NCBI GenBank assembly: GCA_018660265.1
Contig: JABJKS010000031.1
Span: forward strand, 124,001-188,000
Source: Rhodospirillaceae bacterium
Lineage (GTDB): Bacteria; Pseudomonadota; Alphaproteobacteria; GCA-2731375
Length of the DNA stretch: 64,000 nucleotides
Reading direction: 5' to 3'
Positions 55,922 to 63,066 of this stretch are shown here, one piece after another. Position 1 is the stretch's first letter; every line of letters begins with the position of its first letter. Under the pieces are notes generated by a model, which was not told the origin of the DNA, did not search any database, and was given only the letters and a program-made list of their open reading frames with translations. A program made the position numbers and the translations under genes.

Positions 55922-56866
55922 CTAAAGCCCGGCGGGTGTCATGATCTCGGCGGCGCATTTTTCCATACGGTCGAGGCTTTCCGTGAGGGTGGGGGAGCGG
56001 AAATCGAAGATCAACTCTTCTATGCCCAGGTTGGCGTAGGTGTGAATATCCTCGATCAGCTGATCGTTGGTGCCTGAGAACGGCCGTCGGTTGCCATCCT
56101 CCATTGTTGTGGCCGTATCATACAGCGGGGCCTTGAACGACAGGGTCATGGCGTCAAAGTCCCGGCCTTCGGCGACAGTCAATTGTTTCAGTTCCGAGAT
56201 CAGGACAGCCATTTCATCTGGCGGCAGGGGGGCTGCGGCATTGGCACCGACCGGGTGCCAGCCGTGGCCGTATTTCGCGGCACGACGCAATGCGGGGCGG
56301 CTGTGGCCGCCAATCCAGATTGGGGGGCCGGGTCGTTGTACGGGAGTGGGTTGGCAACTTACTTCGTTAAATTGATAGGACGCGCCGTTATGGCTGACCG
56401 GCTCGCCGGTCCACAGCTTGGCGAAGATTTCCAGATATTCATCACTGACCGCGCCGCGCTTGGCGAAATCCGGTGCATTCAGGGCGTCGAATTCTTCCGC
56501 CATCCAACCAACACCGACACCGACCGTGACCCGGCCTTTGGACAGCACATCGACCGTGGCCAGCATTTTGGCGGTGGCCACGGGGTTGCGGTGGGGCAGG
56601 ATCATGACGGAGGAAACCAGGCGTAGTTTTTCCGTCTTGGCGGCAATAAATGCCATCAGGGTCAGCTGCTCCAACGCATCGCCATCGCCGGGGAACGCAC
56701 CTGATACGGTGTAGGGATATTTGGAGTCGATCTGGGTGGGAAAAATAATGTGATCGGCAATCATCACCGAATGAAAGCCGAGCGCTTCCCCCCTTTGTAC
56801 CAATGTTTCCAGGTCATCCGGCTTCGACGTTGGCCCGCGGGTCGGTAGATAAAATCCGTAATGCAT
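55922..56866 (-). CDS. Luciferase-like (LLM class) F420-dependent oxidoreductase
   Basis: A 314-residue TIM-barrel enzyme, third of its type here: MHYGFYLPTRGP, GFHSVMIADHIIFP, GVGVGWMAEEFDALNAPDF and GPPIWIGGHSRPALRRAAK. The ATG at 56866 is supported by GAGGAGC seven bases upstream; a longer reading would run into the acyl-CoA dehydrogenase gene. It lies 13 bases downstream of that gene on the same strand, so the two are likely co-transcribed and may act on the same CoA thioester or carbonyl pathway. Confidence 0.92.
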   Translation of the reverse strand: MHYGFYLPTRGPTSKPDDLETLVQRGEALGFHSVMIADHIIFPTQIDSKYPYTVSGAFPGDGDALEQLTLMAFIAAKTEKLRLVSSVMILPHRNPVATAKMLATVDVLSKGRVTVGVGVGWMAEEFDALNAPDFAKRGAVSDEYLEIFAKLWTGEPVSHNGASYQFNEVSCQPTPVQRPGPPIWIGGHSRPALRRAAKYGHGWHPVGANAAAPLPPDEMAVLISELKQLTVAEGRDFDAMTLSFKAPLYDTATTMEDGNRRPFSGTNDQLIEDIHTYANLGIEELIFDFRSPTLTESLDRMEKCAAEIMTPAGL

Positions 56867-56879
56867 GACGATTTGCTCC

Positions 56880-58079
56880 TCAAAGTTCCAGCACGGCCTT
56901 GGCAATGATGCCGCGCTGGATTTCATTACTGCCGCCATAGATAGTTGCGGCCCGGCGCAGCAGACGTTCCTGCATCAGGCCCACAGCATGATCGGGCCCG
57001 ATGGAAGGAACATTGGTTTCCGGGTTTGGCGCATCGTTCGGATAGGGTCCGGCATAATAGCCGATGGCTTCAATCATCAGCTCATTCAGGCTCTGTTCCA
57101 ACTCGGTACCGCCGATCTTCAGGGTCGAAGATTCCGGCCCGGGAGGTTGCCCCGCCTTTTCCTGCGCCAGAATGCGCATCTGGGTAAATTCCAAGGCCTG
57201 CAAGGCAACCTCGGCCCGGGCCAGGCGGGAGGAGAAGGCATTTTGCGACAGCATGCTTTCACCATTGTCCAATTCGACGCCGGCGATCTGTTTCAAACGT
57301 TCTACCTTGCGGTAGGATTTACCCACGCCCGCGATGCCCGTGCGCTCATGGCCCAACAGGAATTTGGCGTAGGTCCAGCCCATGTTTTCCTTACCAACTC
57401 GGTTTGAGACCGGGGCGCGGACATCGTCAAAAAAGACTTCGTTCAGGTAATGATCGCCATCGATGGAAATGATCGGTTTCACGGTAATGCCCGGTGTCTT
57501 CATATCCATCAGCAGGAAGGAAATACCTTCCTGTTTCTTGACCTCTGAATTCGTTCGCACCAGGCAAAAAATCCAGTCGGCATGGTGGGCATGCGACGTC
57601 CAGATTTTAGAGCCGTTGACCACGTATTCATCACCGTCACGGACAGCGCGGGTTTGCAAGGAAGCAAGGTCGGAGCCTGAGCCCGGTTCGGAATAACCCT
57701 GACACCACATTTTCTGGCCGGAAATGATCGGTCCCAGATGCTGCGCCTTTTGCTCTGGCGTGCCGAATTCACAAATCACCGGCCCCACCATGGAAATGCC
57801 AAATGGGCTTTGCCGCGGGCAATCAGCGGCCTGATATTCCGCATCATAGATATATTTTTGCACCGCGTTCCAGCCCGTGCCGCCATATTCCACGGGCCAG
57901 TTCGGCGCGCCCCAGCCCTGTTCATGCAGCAGTTTTTGCCAGGCAATGGTGTCCGTATTGGGGACGTAGGATGGATTCAAACGCACACGGTTCTGAATGT
58001 CCTTGGGCAATTTGGTATTCAGGAATTCCCGTGCCTCGTCACGAAAAGCCAGTTCCTCGGCGTTGAAGACCATATCCAT
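56880..58079 (-). CDS. Acyl-CoA dehydrogenase
   Basis: A 399-residue FAD enzyme of the acyl-CoA dehydrogenase family that introduces an alpha-beta double bond into an acyl-CoA. The FAD-contact WCQGYSEPGSGSDLA, SKIWTSHAH and the C-terminal IYGGSNEIQRGIIAK are diagnostic. The N-terminal FNAEELAFRDEAREFLN matches the helical domain. It leads the acyl-CoA dehydrogenase/luciferase-like pair. Confidence 0.94.
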   Translation of the reverse strand: MDMVFNAEELAFRDEAREFLNTKLPKDIQNRVRLNPSYVPNTDTIAWQKLLHEQGWGAPNWPVEYGGTGWNAVQKYIYDAEYQAADCPRQSPFGISMVGPVICEFGTPEQKAQHLGPIISGQKMWCQGYSEPGSGSDLASLQTRAVRDGDEYVVNGSKIWTSHAHHADWIFCLVRTNSEVKKQEGISFLLMDMKTPGITVKPIISIDGDHYLNEVFFDDVRAPVSNRVGKENMGWTYAKFLLGHERTGIAGVGKSYRKVERLKQIAGVELDNGESMLSQNAFSSRLARAEVALQALEFTQMRILAQEKAGQPPGPESSTLKIGGTELEQSLNELMIEAIGYYAGPYPNDAPNPETNVPSIGPDHAVGLMQERLLRRAATIYGGSNEIQRGIIAKAVLEL

Positions 58080-58207
58080 GGCGGCGTCCTCTCTCGTTAC
58101 TGCTACTTATCTATTTGCCTCATAACATAGCCGAAAAATACCGCTATATGTATAGGTGCTTATGGGGCCTGTGCCTTACGTCTGTTGGAAGCGTTCAAAC
58201 AAAACGT

Positions 58208-59290
58208 TCAATTAAATCGTTCAGGGCGATAGGGGGCCAGGGTTTCCACCTCTTGTCCGGTGATGATTTCCTCTGCCGCCAAACGGCCGACCAGGGCGGC
58301 GAGGGTAATGCCGGAATGCATGACCGTAATGTATAGCCCGGATACCGCAGCCGCAGGTCCAATGATCGGTAAACCATCGGCGGGAATGGGGCGCAGGCCC
58401 AGGGTATGATGTTCCACCACCAGATGTTCACTATCCGCCACCAACGCCCGGGCGGCGGCAAACAACGTCTCTGCCATGGCCTCGGTGTCATCGGGCACGC
58501 TGCCGCTGGCGAAATCCTCACCAATGATGATCCGGCCATCGGCGTTCTGGCGCATATGAGCATCCGGTGAGAGGACCAGACCGCGCAAAGTCGGGGGCAG
58601 GGGCGCACTATGGGCCAGGAAGCCCAGGCGGTTCGCCATGGGCAGGTTCACGCCCACATCGGCGGCCAACTGTTCATTGGCAACGCCGGCGGCCAGGACC
58701 ACATGATCGGCGTTGATGCGGCCGCTTTTGGTTTCGGTGCCTACAATTTGGCCGTCCGTCACGATCAGACCGCGAACGGTGTCGTCGTTGATCTGTGCGC
58801 CCAGATCGGCGGCAGCCGCCAACAATGTTTGCGCGGTAGCCACCGGCGAGAGACTACCTTCCATGGACGAAAGGACGGCTCTGTCAGGATAGTTCGACAG
58901 GCCCGGCTCCTGCTTAGCCGCTTCCGCCCCATCGGCCATGCGGATGGCATAGCCCCACGCGGCATGGTCCGGGACAGGTTGGGCGGTAGCCTTGGCATCG
59001 CTTTCCCAGCCTAACGAGCCGTTCCAGTTGATCGCCAGTTTGGTGCCAATTTCGTGCTGCAGGCGATGCCATTCCAATATCCCCTGCAGGCGCAATTCGT
59101 AATAGGGCCGGGCGTTGCCGGGGGCCGCGTTGATCCACGCGAAGGATGCTGCCGTTGCCACACCACCGGGATGTCCTCCCGTCAGTATAGTGACTTCTGT
59201 GCCGCGCGCTGCCAGATGGTAGGCAACTGATGCCCCGATAATACCGCCGCCAATGACAAGTGTTTTCATCCTTCGACTATAACCCTTCAT
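58208..59290 (-). CDS. FAD-dependent oxidoreductase, DAO/DadA type
   Basis: A 360-residue flavoprotein with N-terminal FAD motif LVIGGGIIGASVAYHLAARG and the C-terminal DGLPIIGPA with VMHSGITLAA. It resembles D-amino acid dehydrogenases, sarcosine oxidases and glycine oxidases. The ATG at 59290 has GAAGGG six bases upstream; the in-frame ATG seven codons later is an alternative. No partner gene adjoins it. Confidence 0.88.
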   Translation of the reverse strand: MKGYSRRMKTLVIGGGIIGASVAYHLAARGTEVTILTGGHPGGVATAASFAWINAAPGNARPYYELRLQGILEWHRLQHEIGTKLAINWNGSLGWESDAKATAQPVPDHAAWGYAIRMADGAEAAKQEPGLSNYPDRAVLSSMEGSLSPVATAQTLLAAAADLGAQINDDTVRGLIVTDGQIVGTETKSGRINADHVVLAAGVANEQLAADVGVNLPMANRLGFLAHSAPLPPTLRGLVLSPDAHMRQNADGRIIIGEDFASGSVPDDTEAMAETLFAAARALVADSEHLVVEHHTLGLRPIPADGLPIIGPAAAVSGLYITVMHSGITLAALVGRLAAEEIITGQEVETLAPYRPERFN

Positions 59291-59316
59291 TCGCGACCCT
59301 TCACCCCTATGCGCAC

Positions 59317-59340
59317 AAAAAAGCCGCCCCGAAGGGCGGC
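59317..59340 (-). terminator. Intrinsic terminator of the VPLPA-CTERM protein gene
   Basis: Read on the minus strand, a 7-bp GC stem (GCCGCCC and GGGCGGC, 59323-59329 and 59334-59340) with a 4-base loop is followed by six T residues. It lies about 55 bases past the stop of the gene at 59396-60079, a standard rho-independent terminator. Confidence 0.88.
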
Positions 59341-59395
59341 GATTTCGGCATTGATCGGTGGGATTGGTGGGATCTTTGGTATTTCCGATTTTCTT

Positions 59396-60079
59396 TTAAG
59401 TGGCAGCGCTGTTCCGCCGCCGCTGCCGCGCCATGACGCCAAGGCCGCCCAATCCGGCAAGCAGAAAGCCGAAAGCGCCAGGCAGCGGTACCGGGTAACC
59501 TTCTATGCCCGCCACGGAAAATTCGTCGCCGGCAAGTCCTGTGGAACTGAAGACGATTTTATCGACAAGCTTGTGCTTGTGAATGCCAATGTCGCCAAAC
59601 AGTTCGCCATTCAAGGTGCCATTTAGCAAATCTACACCCTCAAACTCCAACACCCCGGCATAGGCGGTATTGTCGTGAAACAGCGTGACACGGGCCTTTT
59701 CGTTTACGCCGTTGCCCGGACCGTCGTTCTCGCCGTTGAAAAGATCGGTGAACCAGAAGCCGTCCAAGGCGATGGCATTCTCGAATTCAACGGTTAGGTA
59801 TTCCTCCCGATCAATTTCGTCGTTCTCGCCACCCTGTACGCCAAAGCCATCGGTACTATCCCAATACAGTTGAGAGCCTGTTGGGTTGGCGGTAACTGTG
59901 ACAGTGCCAAAGTCTCCCTGATTTGCATTGCTACGGGACGTGCCACCGCTAGGTCCCCATTCGGACTTCCTGAAATCCAGTTCAATATCGTTGGGGACGG
60001 TTACGGCACCGGCTGCATTGCATGCCATGCCTAATGCGACCGTCAAGCCAACGACCAGCGAAAATTTTTGCAACACCAT
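59396..60079 (-). CDS. VPLPA/PEP-CTERM-like sorting-signal surface protein
   Basis: A 227-residue exported protein. A signal peptide (cleavage near AAGA) precedes a beta-rich domain rich in Asn, Gly and acidic residues (about 25-195). The C-terminus has VPLPGAFGFLLAGLGGLG followed by the basic cluster RQRRR, which is the tripartite tail of VPLPA-CTERM proteins processed by an exosortase-type enzyme. The ATG at 60079 is used because GGAGAGG lies just upstream. No exosortase is present in the window. Confidence 0.85.
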   Translation of the reverse strand: MVLQKFSLVVGLTVALGMACNAAGAVTVPNDIELDFRKSEWGPSGGTSRSNANQGDFGTVTVTANPTGSQLYWDSTDGFGVQGGENDEIDREEYLTVEFENAIALDGFWFTDLFNGENDGPGNGVNEKARVTLFHDNTAYAGVLEFEGVDLLNGTLNGELFGDIGIHKHKLVDKIVFSSTGLAGDEFSVAGIEGYPVPLPGAFGFLLAGLGGLGVMARQRRRNSAAT

Positions 60080-60321
60080 CGGCCTCTCCATACGCGTAAC
60101 TGTTCGCATAATTGTAACGTCATATTAATCCTAACGGATTTTATCGGTAAGTAAAGAAAAAAACCTTTTTGGGCGTTGAAATTGAGCGATTTTTGGGAAC
60201 AAGATTGTTTTGTTGCCACCCGCTATTAATCCACCATTGAGCGGCGTCTCTGTTGGGGGTAGCCGCTGCGGGAATTACTGATACAATCAGCCTGAATAAC
60301 TATGACACGGGGAGAGGCACG

Positions 60322-61032
60322 ATGGCCGAATGGGAACGGGAAACGCGGGCGGATTACGAAAGCAAAGGCTTTGGCGTATCGTCGGGCTTCGGCACAAAAC
60401 CTGCCCTTTTGGTGGTCGACTTCATTGTTGGCTTTACCGACCCCACATCGCCCCTGGGGGGTGATTTTTCGGCTGAACTGGCCGTGACGGCGCAGTTGCA
60501 GACAGCGTTCCGAAAGTCCGGCCTGCCCATTGTTTATACCACGGTGGAATACAAGGAAGACCTGTCCGATGGCGGCGTTTTCGTGAAAAAGGTCCCTTCG
60601 TTGGGTATCCTGCGCAAAGGCTCCCCGAATTGTGTGGTTGATGCCACCATCAAGCCGTTGCCGGGGGAAAAGATCATTTCAAAGAATTATGCCTCTTCGT
60701 TCTTTGGCACGGACCTGGATAGCTATCTTCGTTCCCAAGGTGTGGATACCTTGGTCATTACGGGGGCGACCACATCGGGTTGTGTCCGTGCCTCCGCCGT
60801 GGACAGCCTGCAATATGCCTATCACACCATTGTTGTCAGTGACGCGGTCGGCGACCGGGCCCAGGGCCCGCACGAGGCCAACCTGTTTGATATCGATGCC
60901 AAATATGGCGATGTCATCAACGGCGCGGCGGTTCTGGATTATCTGCGCAGCCTCGCCAATTCCGGCTTTTCCGATGCCGCCCGCAATGACTTTGAAACCT
61001 GGTGGAACCAGGGCCGGAAAGCCCAAGGATAG
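60322..61032 (+). CDS. Isochorismatase-family amidohydrolase (N-carbamoylsarcosine amidase-like)
   Basis: A 236-residue cysteine hydrolase. The triad is Asp33 in VVDFIVGF, Lys121 in ISKNYASSFFGT and Cys154 in TTSGCVRASAVDS. The segment order matches N-carbamoylsarcosine amidase and related enzymes that split N-carbamoyl groups. The ATG at 60322 has GGGGAGAGG four bases ahead. N-carbamoyl compounds are the products of hydantoinases, so it could complete the pathway of the 6-21 kb locus. The small gene at 61055 follows after 22 bases. Confidence 0.9.
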   Translation: MAEWERETRADYESKGFGVSSGFGTKPALLVVDFIVGFTDPTSPLGGDFSAELAVTAQLQTAFRKSGLPIVYTTVEYKEDLSDGGVFVKKVPSLGILRKGSPNCVVDATIKPLPGEKIISKNYASSFFGTDLDSYLRSQGVDTLVITGATTSGCVRASAVDSLQYAYHTIVVSDAVGDRAQGPHEANLFDIDAKYGDVINGAAVLDYLRSLANSGFSDAARNDFETWWNQGRKAQG

Positions 61033-61054
61033 AACTGAGGTTAGGGGTTTAATC

Positions 61055-61285
61055 ATGGCAAACAATAAAGGCTCAGATCTATCCACGGCATTCGATGCGT
61101 TGTTGGATAAGAACTGGCGCAGCCTGGATGAATTGTCCGGGCGCGCGCCACAGCCCAGGGCGTCGACGCGGCCTGTCGCTCCCGCCCGAGCGGCCCCGGC
61201 CGCTGGCTCTGCCCGGACAGAGGGCGGCAAATCCGGTCGCAAATCTGGCCGCAGCAATGGCATCGATTTTACGTTCGACATCTAG
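61055..61285 (+). CDS. Small basic, low-complexity hypothetical protein
   Basis: A 76-residue protein: a short helical N-terminus (DLSTAFDALLDKNWRSLDEL), then a Pro/Ala/Arg linker (about 31-55) and a Gly/Ser/Lys-Arg tail ending in DFTFDI. A ribosome-binding-like AGGGG lies about nine bases before the ATG. It sits 22 bases after the amidase and 32 bases before the peroxiredoxin, so all three genes may form an operon. No function is recognised. Confidence 0.65.
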   Translation: MANNKGSDLSTAFDALLDKNWRSLDELSGRAPQPRASTRPVAPARAAPAAGSARTEGGKSGRKSGRSNGIDFTFDI

Positions 61286-61317
61286 AAACGCCAAAAACTG
61301 AAGAAGGAGAATACTTC

Positions 61318-61761
61318 ATGGCATTACCGAATGTGGGGGATTTGGCACCTGCCTTTTCCATGCGCAACCAACAAGGGGCTGCCACGACCCTGGAACAACA
61401 CAAGGGCCATTATGTGGTTCTGTGGTGGTATCCGAAAGCTGACACACCTGGCTGAACCATCGAAGGAAAAGGGTTCCGTGATAGAATCCAAGACTTTACA
61501 GCCAAGAATGCCGTTATCCTGGGTGCCTCTTTCGATACATCGGAAGAAAACCGCGCCTTTCAGGAGAAGTTCAACTTCCCCTATGATCTGCTATCTGATC
61601 CCGATCAGGTCGCCGGTGCCGCCTATGGCGTGATCCAGGAAGACAAACCGTATCCAGCCCGCTTTAGTTTTCTGATCGGCCCCGACGGCCACATTGTCAA
61701 AGTCTATGACAAAGTGGTCCCGGCAGATCATCCGGACGAAGTTCTGGCGGATCTGGGATAG
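61318..61761 (+). CDS. Selenocysteine-containing peroxiredoxin (BCP/PrxQ type), in-frame TGA at codon 46
   Basis: A 147-codon frame from ATG 61318, with AAGGAG eight bases upstream, to TAG 61761. It is interrupted only by TGA at 61453-61455. The translation matches BCP/PrxQ peroxiredoxins: VVLWWYPKADTPG-U-TIEGKGFRD, with P39-x-x-x-T43-x-x-U46 in place of the PxxxTxxC active site, and conserved Arg115 in YPARFSFLIGPDG. The TGA is exactly at the peroxidatic cysteine. The residue five positions later, Cys50 in E. coli Bcp, is Lys51, and no cysteine occurs in the whole protein. A hairpin at 61471-61489 fits a bacterial SECIS element. It should reduce hydroperoxides in the cytoplasm as a one-selenol enzyme. 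A nonsense mutation or sequencing error is the alternative, but position and context argue against it. Confidence 0.85.
61471..61489 (+). promoter_or_regulatory. Candidate bacterial SECIS hairpin for UGA decoding
   Basis: GGGTTC (61471-61476) pairs with GAATCC (61484-61489), including one G-U pair, around the 7-base loop CGTGATA. The loop has G within its first two bases and a GU, and begins about 21 bases after the UGA, within the range known for SelB-binding bacterial SECIS elements. It lies inside the coding region, as bacterial SECIS elements do. Confidence 0.6.
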
Positions 61762-61764
61762 AAG

Positions 61765-61932
61765 TTAGGTGAATTTGTAAAGATAGGCAGGCATTCGAGG
61801 CTGATAGGTCCGAACCGCTTGTACCTGTATGCAAAATTCCTGGTGGCCCAGGGCCTCCGAACAGGTTTCGGTGCCTTGGGCCACGGCCAGGACCAGATCG
61901 TAAAGCGCCTGACCCAGGTCGTCCAGGGTCAT
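61765..61932 (-). pseudogene. Fragment resembling the C-terminus of an UxaA-family (altronate dehydratase-like) protein
   Basis: A 55-codon minus-strand frame reads MTLDDLGQALYDLVLAVAQG followed by TETCSEALGHQEF, which resembles the C-terminal end of UxaA/altronate-dehydratase-family proteins (ELILRVASGEKTKSEALG-like). Upstream in the same frame there is a stop only 13 codons before, with no remaining dehydratase sequence. It is probably a decayed remnant rather than a functional small gene. Its stop is 4 bases beyond the peroxiredoxin stop on the opposite strand. Confidence 0.5.
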
Positions 61933-62025
61933 CCAGGGTTGTCGCCGTTGTCGTTGCCATCTGGTCCTTTATCCATCTATCTTATCCGCACCTGAAAATT
62001 TTATCTGACGGGCATAACCCAAACG

Positions 62026-63063
62026 ATGACGGCGGATATTGCAGAGAACAGAGCCGAAGTTCAGAGCCGGACCCTAACCGCCGTTCTGAACGCGCGCGTG
62101 GGGCAGGTTTATGGCCCCGGCACCGGGATTGATGGTCTGGTCCGCCTCTCAGGCGGGGCCAGTCGGGAAACCTGGTCCTTTGATGCCCTGTTGCCCGATG
62201 GTCGCCGGCTACCTCTGATCCTGAAACGTGATCCTCTCGACGAAATCGACCCAGGCGACGCCGACGTCAACCTGGGCATTGATCGATGGACCGAGGGACG
62301 CTTGATGCAATTGGCTCGTGAGGCGGGCGTGCCGGCACCTGAGGTGCCATTTTTTCTCGATGCCGATGATCGTACTTCCGCCGGCTTTGTTAGCCAGCGT
62401 CTGGAGGGTGAGGCCTTGGGTCGGCGGATCGTGCGCGAGGATGAATTTACCCAGGCCCGCGCTAAATTGGCCTTTCAATGTGGCGAGGCCGCAGCGCGCT
62501 TTCACGCCATTCCCCTGGACAAGCTGCCGCCCCTTCGAAATCTGCCCGTTGCAGCGGCCCTGGATTATAATCAGGGCGTCATTGATGCATTCGGGCAACC
62601 GCATGCCGGCTTTGAATACGCCTTCCGGTGGCTGCGGGAACGGTTGGAGCTGGCCGGGGACCGCCTGACCCTGTGTCATGGCGACTATCGCAACGGCAAC
62701 TTGTTGGTGGACCATGCGGGTCTGGCGGGCGTCCTGGATTGGGAATTGGGACATCTGGGCAACCCTATATCGGATTTGGGCTGGATCTGTATTCGCGCCT
62801 GGCGCTATGGCTATTACGACAACCCGGTGGGTGGCTTCGGTGCCGTGGAAGACCTTCTTGACGGCTATGAAGCGGGCGGCGGCGGTCGGGTCTCGTTGGA
62901 GACCTTGCGCTTTTGGGAAGTTTTTGGCTGCATGCGCTGGGGCGTTATCTGTATGACCTTGGCATTCGCCCATTTGGAAGGCCGGGAACGTTCGGTGGAA
63001 AAAGTCTCCATCGGGCGGCGTGCGGTGGAAGGCGAGTATGATTTGTTGCAGTTGGTGGATTGA
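62026..63063 (+). CDS. APH-family phosphotransferase (aminoglycoside phosphotransferase-like)
   Basis: A 345-residue protein kinase-like-fold phosphotransferase. The nucleotide loop GASRETWSFD, catalytic HGDYRNGN and metal-binding VLDWELGHLGNP with DLGW match the APH/choline kinase group. Many such genes in actinobacteria and proteobacteria lie beside acyl-CoA dehydrogenases and act on unknown hydroxylated substrates, so an antibiotic-resistance role is not implied. A tandem paralogue follows 3 bases after the stop. Confidence 0.9.
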   Translation: MTADIAENRAEVQSRTLTAVLNARVGQVYGPGTGIDGLVRLSGGASRETWSFDALLPDGRRLPLILKRDPLDEIDPGDADVNLGIDRWTEGRLMQLAREAGVPAPEVPFFLDADDRTSAGFVSQRLEGEALGRRIVREDEFTQARAKLAFQCGEAAARFHAIPLDKLPPLRNLPVAAALDYNQGVIDAFGQPHAGFEYAFRWLRERLELAGDRLTLCHGDYRNGNLLVDHAGLAGVLDWELGHLGNPISDLGWICIRAWRYGYYDNPVGGFGAVEDLLDGYEAGGGGRVSLETLRFWEVFGCMRWGVICMTLAFAHLEGRERSVEKVSIGRRAVEGEYDLLQLVD

Positions 63064-63066
63064 GAC

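Noticed and set aside
59309-59626. Plus-strand frame opposite the VPLPA-CTERM gene
   Set aside because: It begins inside the terminator hairpin and covers the antisense of a well-supported signal-peptide protein.
60632-61285. A long plus-strand frame running from inside the amidase into the small gene
   Set aside because: It overlaps the well-supported isochorismatase-family gene in another frame. Only its last 76 codons, with their own ribosome site, look real.
61318-61455. Reading the peroxiredoxin as a truncated 45-residue protein
   Set aside because: The frame continues cleanly for 101 further codons with conserved family residues, and the stop falls exactly at the catalytic position.
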